Shown here: in pieces, positions 18,945 through 25,878 of the stretch
Layout of the letters: each line of letters starts with the position of its first letter
How positions within the stretch are numbered: position 1 is the stretch's first letter
Assembly (NCBI GenBank): GCA_005223375.1
Contig: RXOD01004218.1
Location: 1-25,878, forward strand
Origin: Amoebophrya sp. AT5.2
Taxonomy: Eukaryota; Sar; Dinophyceae; Syndiniales; Amoebophryaceae
Length of the DNA stretch: 25,878 nt
Direction: 5' to 3'
Position numbers and translations under genes: made by a program
Notes under the pieces: generated by a model
The model's database searches: none
What the model was told of the DNA's origin: nothing
Seen by the model: only the letters and a program-made list of their open reading frames with translations

Positions 18945-21900
18945 GCTTTCGAGTTTCCGGTGGAGGAACCGCCGTCGTTTGTCCCAACAAGTAGCTGGAA
19001 CCGACTTTCATAGACCTTCTGCAAACCCGATTCGATGGTGGCGTCGATCAGCCAGTGCTTGATTTTCTGGTACCGCGGATCTTTTTCCCTTGAGAGAAGC
19101 CGGCACAACTTTCCGTACCGCTTCTCGGGCAGCGAATTCAGCAGAAACGTCAGCATCTTCCAAACCTGGATCGGTTCGCGTTCGCAAAAGATGATATTTA
19201 TAACACTTGTATACTTTATTTTGAGTCAAGGAAGTATTTGCCTGCGGCTGCGCTGCCTTGGTGGTCGGGGTCGCCCTCGCCCAGAGCTAGAATTATAGGA
19301 ATCAGCCTGAGATTGAAAAACACGAAATCAATACCGGCTTTCCCGCGGTTTGTTTCTGCAATAGTTCCACTAGTGCGCTGAGCGGCGACTCCACGCCGAT
19401 GCCCAGGTGGTTCAGGGATCCCTCCACCGCGCAGTTCTCCGAGCGCAGATCCACGAGCACTGCGGCAAACAGCTTTTCGCTTTTTAGTCCCCGGCGATTG
19501 CACAGAGCCTCCTGCGTCTTCATGTAGGTCGCGCCGGAGGCTAGAACGTCGTCGATGAAGATCACGAGCTCGGTTCCGGGGCCGATCCTGGGCCCCTTGT
19601 CGTCGTACTCCAGCCGCATTTCGTCGATCAGCGCCAGCCGCTCCTGGAGAGAACTCACGTTGGCGTAAGGACCTGGTGGAGGCGCAGCGGCACCTTCCGC
19701 GTTCGGATCATCCGATGGCGTCCTTTGGTGCTGGCCGCAGTGGGCGTCCTGTGGACCCGTCGTAGCCGTACTAGAAGTTGCTCCCCCGAGACAGACCTCC
19801 GACTCGTTGTAGGTGCGCATGTTGCCTGCTGGGAGGTTTAGGAGGGCGCACACACGACTGAGCAAGAGCTGACTGGCCTTCGGAATGCTGGTCGCCGAAG
19901 AAACAGCTACGATCACAACGCGCGCGTCCGGGGAGGAGGAGGCGGCGCGGTTCTCCCGTGGCCACACCGGTGCTGTAAATCATGTTGATGTGGGGTTCGC
20001 GTCGGGTAGATCTTAGCAAGACGCAAGCACAACAGTCAGTGAAGAATGTTGCTCTACAATGGATCGATGCTACGCAGAGCTAGAAATAGAACGTAGCAGA
20101 AAAAAATACTTTGTTCCACTTCCATCTGGACCGGCGCATGCTCTTCTGCCGCGCGCATCTGGTCCGAGAAAAGCCCGTCTGTAAAGTCTGTGGTCGCTCG
20201 TTTCAAGGTCCGCTTTTTCTTGGGAGGCACGACGGGCAGGTCTGCGCTGGCGGCGGTCGCGCAAGCACATGTCGCATTTGTGGTTGCAGAACAACTCGAT
20301 GCACCACCTGGAAAAGCACTCGTGGTTGTAGCCGTGCAATTTCCGATTGCGCCGGTCGATGAAACCCCAGCAGTTGTTGGCACCACTCCAGTGTAGCTCA
20401 CGCGTTTCTCGCCGGAGGTCGGAGTGGCGGCTTCTGGTGTATTTGACGCTCGTGGGGCGGGCCGCTTCAGCGTAGCCATAGTCGTGGCAGTGAATGCCGA
20501 CGAAGAAGTAGCAAGCAGGTTGGCGCAAGGTGGGTTCTTTATCTCCACGAGGTGCGTTGGTCGCGAAGTTCTGCTGCCCTCCTCTTTTTTGAAAAACCTC
20601 AGCTCCAGAGGCACAGCTCCTCCCGCCTGCTCGTCCACGAAGTTTTTATCCTCGAAAAAGCTTGTTTCGTTGTATCCGCCAAACGGCGTGCGTGCACCGA
20701 CTGCGATTGGCGCGTCACCAGGCTGGTGGTCTGTCGAGAGTCCAAAATTGTGGATGCAGGGACTATCGGACAGATCGACCGGGTTCCTGGCGGCAAGAAG
20801 AATGCTGCGCTCGGACATCTTGGGAGTCATGTCGTCTCGGTCCGCCGATTGCAGCTGCTGAAACAACATGTCGCGGTAGGAGGATTTGTTTTCCTGCTTC
20901 GATCCTCTGGCGCGATCCTTCTGGGGAGTGCGCAAGTCGATTTCCGAAAGCGTCGGCTGCGTTTTTAATGTTGTAGTCCGGCGCGTTTCATCTTCTCCGG
21001 TCTGTAGGCCTCCGCGGTGGTTTTCGAGGTCGTGGTCCTCCTCGGGATCGTTCGTGGCTTCGCCTTCGGCGTCGCCTACAGTACCTATAATTCGCTTTCG
21101 CGTGCATGGTGCTGCTCGTACTAGTGGCAATGGCCATTTGCTTGGAGCGAAAGCCGGATCTTCAGGTCGCTGCGGCGGAAGTCTCCCCATCGAGTCTTCC
21201 GCTTCGTCGTCCTCGTCCTGGTCCTCATCGCCGTCATCGAATTGCAGCGTGCTGCGCCCGCGCTTCAATTGCGTCCGCAGCTCCAGGTCTCCATCGTCCT
21301 CCGCGTCCGACGAAAGAGGCCGGCGCGGCCAGAAGTGCGGGTCTAGATTGCCTCCTGGTGAGTGGTTTTTGACAATCATCATCATGTGGTCCACCTCTGG
21401 GTCGTGTTGATCATCATCGGCCGTGTGCTTGATGTCGTCAACATCGCTGGTTTCGTCCAACTCGTCCTCGTCCTCCTCCTCAGATATATCCGGCAGCTGG
21501 GTTGATCGCGTGCTGTCGCGCAGAATTGGCGGGATCAAAAAACCTGCTGCATGCTGATGGTGATGTTCATGTTCATGTTGGCCGGCGCTGGAGGCCGAAC
21601 TACTTGCAGCTGCTGAGGTTGCCACTAGTGCCGCTGTTGACGCCCCCACGGAGGTACACACAGCTTGTTCGCCTCCAGCAGGACCGCAGCTGGCGTTGCA
21701 GCCGAAGCCGAGCTTGGACTCGGAAGATGGGCCGCGCCTCCCGCTCGATGCTGGTTCATCGCCATGATTGCCTTCGCCCGGCCGGTGCAGGATCTGGTCG
21801 ATTTTGGTCCCGAACCGTCCGCGTATTTTCTCCGCCAGAAGCCGGGAGTAGTGCTCGATGCTTACGGGGTCGCCAAATTTGAACAGCGAAAAAAAACGCC

Positions 21901-22210
21901 CCTCCTGCTCCACGAAGGCCTCCACATTTGTGTCGTCGATCTCGCGGACGGCAATCAAATTGTGGTCGCGGGATGAAGTACTACAGTTGTACTTGTAGTT
22001 TTGGGTAGCGTGGCTAGCGCCCAGAGGACCCGGAGGAGCTCCTCCTGCTGTTATTTTCAACGCCAGATGGGACGCAGAACACGCAGACCGCTGCTTCACA
22101 ATGTTGTGGGGGAACGCACGAGCGCCTGGTGAGCCAGAGCTTCCTCGTCCTCGTTGCATCTGGAAGATTTCGTCCGTCATATTTTCGTGGCAATCCTGTT
22201 CGACGTCCAT
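18908..22210 (-). CDS. Phosphoribosyltransferase-fold protein with a long disordered insertion
   Basis: I predict three exons, 22210-20110, 19972-19335 and 19165-18908, joining in frame to 998 aa plus stop. The PRPP-binding loop of type I phosphoribosyltransferases is present as LVIFIDDVLASGAT, with acidic pair D841-D842 and the ASGAT turn. It is preceded by RVVIVAVSSATSIPKAS (from about 718), which resembles the strand and loop that come first in the fold. The N terminus (about 84-140) holds EGRFFSLFKFGDPVSIEHYSRLL, similar to a segment preceding the fold in some phosphoribosyltransferase-like proteins. Between them are about 560 low-complexity residues, including a His-rich stretch (QHEHEHHHQHAAG) and acidic runs. 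The C-terminal exon adds a helical tail (LLNSLPEKRYGKLCRLLSRE). Substrate and reaction cannot be read from the sequence. It could be a salvage or tRNA/nucleotide-modifying enzyme or a non-catalytic PRPP sensor. Confidence 0.75.
19166..19334 (-). other. PRTase-like gene intron 2
   Basis: A 169-nt intron with donor AAGCCG|GTATTG and acceptor ATCCAG|GTTTGG, phase 0. It joins QKQTAGKP to VWKMLTFLLNSL. The first in-frame stop after the donor is only about ten codons into the intron. Confidence 0.8.
19973..20109 (-). other. PRTase-like gene intron 1
   Basis: A 137-nt intron with donor GAACAAA|GTATTTTT and acceptor TTTACAG|CACCGG, phase 1. Splicing reads through in-frame stops on both sides and joins the disordered region to VWPRENR, ahead of the first conserved strand. 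Confidence 0.75.
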
Positions 22211-23586
22211 GATGCTCGAGTCTTCGTCGTATTGACATTCCTGCTATCATATATCAACCTAAGGAGCTGCTAGCACAAATTGTTTGATACTCGTCGTGGC
22301 TAGCAGACACTTGCTTCATCATGCTTCATCTTCTGCTCGTGTGGTGCAACCTCACTCGCCGTCGCCTACTAGCAAATTAATACCGACATGATGAGTTCAG
22401 TTGTCATCTCATCGTCTACCTTCAGTCATAATCTTCCAAAATGAATCTTTCCTTCGCAAAAAAACAAAACGCCGTATCGCTCTGGTTATTCTGCAAAAAA
22501 AGCTGTGAGATGAAGATCAGGATCCGGTCAACCGCATCATAGTACACAATCTTCATCGCAATCCTGCTAATATAGTCGTGAATTGATTAAAACGGAGGAC
22601 TCGGTTTTGAGGAGCGCTTGTTGCAGCTGCATCACGTGGTGGGAGGTAAGGCAGCGATCATGCCCGCGTGCAACATGCGCTACTTCGATGTCGAATCTTC
22701 GAGAGCAAATTCTTTCGAATGCGAGGAACACACTCAGCATCCAGTTCGAGTGATTTTCCGACGTCAATCGAAGTTCTACTCGCCGAAGAAGTATCATCAA
22801 GAAGAGAGTGCGAGAATAAGTGCTTCCGTGCCGCGCTTCGGTCATTTTTATGGGCGATCCTGGCGGTCCCGGTCCTCCGGTTCCGCCTCCGCGAAGATGT
22901 TGGGTTGTGGAAACGCTATCCTTATGTTGTTGTAAAGACGTTGAGGTTGGCGTGGGCGTCTGTCTTCTCGATGTATGTCTTCCATGAAGATGCCCTGCTT
23001 CAATATAAGAACCAACGGCATGTGAATCGAAAGTGAAAGTGTATTGAGCACGGTCTACGTTCGTCGTCTCCCTAGAGTTGCTTGACGTTCTTGTACCCGT
23101 CATAGAAGTGGCTGAAATTGTAAATCTAATTCGGTAAAATTGACGAAATATTTCGTGGCGGTGGAAACATCGTATTGGTCGCGAGGATGTCGAAAGCTCA
23201 GGTTTGAATTCGAGATTTGTATTTTCAGGGCAGGGCTTGGGCTTGGTTCATACGGGGACGGGAGGCACGATATACTACTTACAGGTAGGGTTACAGCAGG
23301 CACAAGGTAGGCCATGGAGCACTACGGCTACACAAACAGACTCAAGAACAGCACGACTTAGATCGTGCACTACAAACACGACGCACAGGGACGAGCTAGT
23401 AGTAGAGATACAAATTTGATAATTATTGATTGAATTTGGTGGTGGTGGAGAGTCTGGCTTCATTTTTTTTTTTTGCGCCAATGAGTTCGGAATCGGAGGG
23501 TCCAATTCCAAGCACTCGGAAAACGGACGGGGGGGGCGCGCCGCCCTGTCATTTTTCGGCAGAAACAAAAACAGGAGTGCATGTCC
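22211..23586. other. Spacer between formin and PRTase-like gene
   Basis: This is the 3' flank of the formin gene and the 5' flank of the phosphoribosyltransferase-like gene. Apart from one doubtful 178-codon minus-strand ORF it holds only short ORFs. A T-run lies near 23463-23474 and a G-run near 23529-23535. No RNA gene or mobile element was recognised. Confidence 0.5.
22567..23103 (-). CDS. Hypothetical protein (doubtful ORF)
   Basis: An uninterrupted 178-codon frame in the same direction as all supported genes, in a moderately AT-rich spacer where a frame this long is somewhat unexpected. The product has a Ser/Thr-rich N-terminal half with a short Gly/Pro stretch (GGGTGGPGPPGSP) and a hydrophobic segment near TLFLMILL. 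I recognise no family. It could be a small fast-evolving gene, an upstream exon of the phosphoribosyltransferase-like gene, or chance. Confidence 0.25.
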   Translation of the reverse strand: MTGTRTSSNSRETTNVDRAQYTFTFDSHAVGSYIEAGHLHGRHTSRRQTPTPTSTSLQQHKDSVSTTQHLRGGGTGGPGPPGSPIKMTEARHGSTYSRTLFLMILLRRVELRLTSENHSNWMLSVFLAFERICSRRFDIEVAHVARGHDRCLTSHHVMQLQQALLKTESSVLINSRLY

Positions 23587-25878
23587 CTACTCCTTCGTTT
23601 CCTCGACCTCGTCTGAGTCCGAGGAGGAGTACTGCTGCTTCGTTCTCCCGCTAGTCCGCATCAGTGTGCTGCGCCGCATGCGTTCCCCGTCAACAACGAT
23701 GTTGCTGGTTTTGCGCGCCTTTTTCCGAGCTGCCGCGGGAGACAGGTTCTCTTCTTCGCCTTCGATCTCGTCGTCGCCACCTGGTGGCCCCTTGGAATTC
23801 TTCTCGTTGGCACTCGAGGCTGGCTTTAGCGCTGGCGACCCTGCAGGAGGCTCCTGCGGTTTTGAATTCGTCTTCCCAGGTGGATCCGCAGCAACCACCC
23901 CTGCAGCTGCGGTCGCGAGCGGGTTTGCCAGGTTGGACCCCGCGGCGGCGGCTTTCATGGGCGAAAACATCGTAGAACATGGCTCTGGTACGGTTGCTCC
24001 TGACGTTGCATTTCCAAACCCTGCGCCGATGAACTCCTCCACCGTCGTTGGTCCATTAGCCCGCGCGTCGGCAGGTTTTTTTCCACCAGCTTCAGCACCT
24101 TTTTCCACTTTTTTGTGCGCCTCCCCCGCACCACGGCTGGCGACATCTTCATCTCCTCCCACGGTAGCGAGCTCCTCCTTCGCGACTTTTGCTCCCAGCA
24201 GCATGAGTTTAGCCGCCACTCGTTTTCGCGCGTCTTCTTCTTTTTCCTTTCGTTTTCGCTCCTTCAGCATCCGTTCTTGGTTGCTCCGCATGGCATCACT
24301 GATCGTCTTCCGGAATTTTCCGAGGATCTGAAACACCTCAGACAGTGTCGTGCCGTTCTTCGCCGCAAGAAACCCTATCACGGACTCCGACGACGCGCTC
24401 AGTTTCTCCATCTTGGCGGTGTGCTGGCTGGTGAGCTTCCTTTTTTCCAGGACGAAATTCGTCATGCCCTTCGTGAACGCTGCGCCGAAGAGCGGCGTGA
24501 CGGCTGGTGTCGCGGGCTTCCTCGATGCAGCAGAAGGTGCTTCTACAGGAGCGCCTTCGGAATTCTCCTTGGCCTTGCTGCCGTCCGCGACGTCCCCCTG
24601 CTTCGCAGCTCCTGCGGACTTGTCTTTCTCCCAGTAGTTCGCGCCGCCCATCTGGCCTGGAACGGGGATCTGCAATGGGGGCAAAAGTAGGAGTTGTATC
24701 GACGTTGTCTCGCTGTTGCATCGATCACTGTAATCGATCCCAACGAATTGTGCCAGAGCTATGAGCGCGATGGAGATAAAGCACACAAGGAGCAAGGCTG
24801 GTGCCACAGCCGGTGGATGATTCCCACAAAGAAGTATGAGTATCTATACCTCAATCCCCACAGATTTGCGTACGAATTCGATTTGGCTTTCCAGCTCTTT
24901 GCTTCGCTTTTTCGTGTCCGTGAAGTCCACGCGTCCCGCCGCTTCGCAGTCCGCCGTGTCCTCCAGGAACGCCTTCAGTGTGTCCCTACTTTCCCCCCAC
25001 AGCTCCTCGCACAGGGCGTGCGCCAGCGTGTAGTCCTTCTGGCCGAAGGCGGACGTCTCGCCCAGCTTCGAGAGCGTGTCCAGCCCGAAGCCGAAGGCCG
25101 CGCCTTTCGCCGTTCCGTAGTTCAGGAAGTTCCCGATCTGCATGACCAGGAAGAACACGATTTGCAGCGCCTGGCTCTGCAGCACCTTTTCGCACGCCCG
25201 CTGCAGCAGATCGCACTCGCTCGTCACCTCCTCGAACGTCTTCGGGAACAGCTCCACGTGCGACGCGCAGTCCGCCTTCAGCTTGAAATGGGTGATCTGC
25301 AGCAGCTGGAGCAGAAACTCGTCGGCCCTGCGCAGCGGCGGGCTGTTTGCGGGAACCTCTTTTTTGAGTTGGAGGATCTCCTCGCTGGTGGGATACATGG
25401 AAACGACGATCTGCAGGGACTCGAAGGACAGCGCGGCACTGTCGTAGTCGTCCAGCCGGCTTTTTACCTGCTCCGCGGTAATGGCGCGCGACTTCAGCGC
25501 GATTTCGATGTTCTGCGCCTTGCCGCCGTCCTCGAGGAGACACGTGAGCTCCTTACCCTTCTTCTTGGAGGAGGCAATGTCGTTATTTCCAGCACCGTCC
25601 GCGCCGGTGCCGTCCTTCTGTTTCGCCTTCTGGAAGAAGTGCGCGGAAACCTTCGATAGCTTGCTCTTCGCGAGGTTCTGCATCACGCGACCGAAATTCG
25701 GCGGACCTACAGCACCCGCAGCTCCCGCGGCCGCGCGGAGGTTGGCGCGCGAGGATCCGGGAAGCATCAGCCCGGCTTTCGTGGCGCTGCTGGGCGGGGA
25801 AGAAGCCGCGCTCGCAGGAGCTGCAGCAGGCCCCGCTCCTGTGGACGAAGCGCTTGGCGTCGGCGGGCTTGCGAGGGC
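23587..25878 (-). CDS. Formin, FH2 domain (5' end outside window)
   Basis: Formins nucleate and processively elongate unbranched actin filaments through a dimeric FH2 domain. The gene is open at the right edge; two exons are visible, 25878-24850 and 24669-23587, giving 703 aa. The fragment starts in an Ala/Pro/Ser-rich segment, perhaps the end of an FH1-like region. The FH2 core follows: KAQNIEIALKSRAI (matching the family RAQNIAIAL), YPTSEEILQLKK, then IGNFLNYG with GFGLDTLSKL (matching GNYMNGGT...YGFKLDSLLKL). After the intron come an insertion and the FH2 C-terminal helix FQILGKFRKTISDAMRSNQE, running into a Lys/Glu-rich coiled coil (RMLKERKRKEKEEDARKR). The tail is Ala/Pro-rich with an acidic end, SSSDSDEVEETKE. 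The insert between the two FH2 parts is about 75 residues and unusual. Confidence 0.9.
24670..24849 (-). other. Formin intron
   Basis: A 180-nt intron with donor ATTGAG|GTATAG and acceptor CATTGCAG|ATCCCC, phase 0. It joins KSVGIE to IPVPGQMGG within the FH2 domain. A second AG 12 nt further in (CCAG|GCC) is not in the same phase. Confidence 0.85.

Noticed and set aside
7375..23857. Scattered CTCCT/AGGAG palindromes (7375-7386, 8316-8327, 13304-13314, 22032-22045, 23843-23857)
   Set aside because: The number of 11-15 bp palindromes is about what chance gives, and most of these lie in Ala/Gly/Pro-rich coding sequence that favours these words.
23426..24331. 301-codon plus-strand ORF over the formin 3' exon
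   Set aside because: Antisense to the FH2 C-terminal exon, with Ser/Pro/Phe-rich composition mirroring the Glu/Lys/Gly-rich sense strand.

Overview
This window is nuclear DNA of a protist. It carries five protein-coding genes, all on the minus strand, and three of them are interrupted by short GTA...AG spliceosomal introns. Coding DNA is GC-rich and the proteins carry long Gly/Ser/Ala-rich or acidic low-complexity insertions; the spacers are more AT-rich. The single-strand gene order, compact introns and extreme insertions in conserved proteins would suit a compact-genome alveolate of the dinoflagellate lineage (an Amoebophrya-like syndinian is my best guess). That placement is an inference from style, not from a marker gene. 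No bacterial, plasmid, phage, CRISPR or transposase features were seen.

Layout from left to right: 1-1909 holds no gene I can support, only a small GC-rich tandem repeat. 1910-9400 is one uninterrupted 2496-codon reading frame for the catalytic subunit of DNA polymerase zeta (REV3), complete with polymerase motifs A, B and C and both C-terminal cysteine modules. 10190-11101 encodes an ARF/ARL-fold protein in which every nucleotide-binding motif has decayed, so it looks like a pseudo-GTPase. 11957-16319 is a seven-exon CUL1-type cullin (874 aa predicted). 16320-18907 is a long spacer. 18908-22210 is a three-exon gene (998 aa predicted) for a phosphoribosyltransferase-fold protein whose two conserved halves are separated by about 560 disordered residues. 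22211-23586 is a spacer with one doubtful small ORF. 23587 to the right edge is the 3' part of a formin (FH2 domain).

The genes do not form an obvious pathway: translesion DNA synthesis, SCF ubiquitin ligase scaffold, actin nucleation, an ARF-like adaptor and a PRPP-site protein. I see one direction of transcription shared by unrelated housekeeping genes rather than an operon. Transcripts run from right to left, so each spacer is the 3' flank of the gene on its right and the 5' flank of the gene on its left.

I did not find clear evidence of a wholly new system. The observations most worth checking are the degenerate ARF-family protein, the split phosphoribosyltransferase, a motif family confined to the first two cullin introns, and introns flanked by 7-nt direct repeats that resemble introner target-site duplications.
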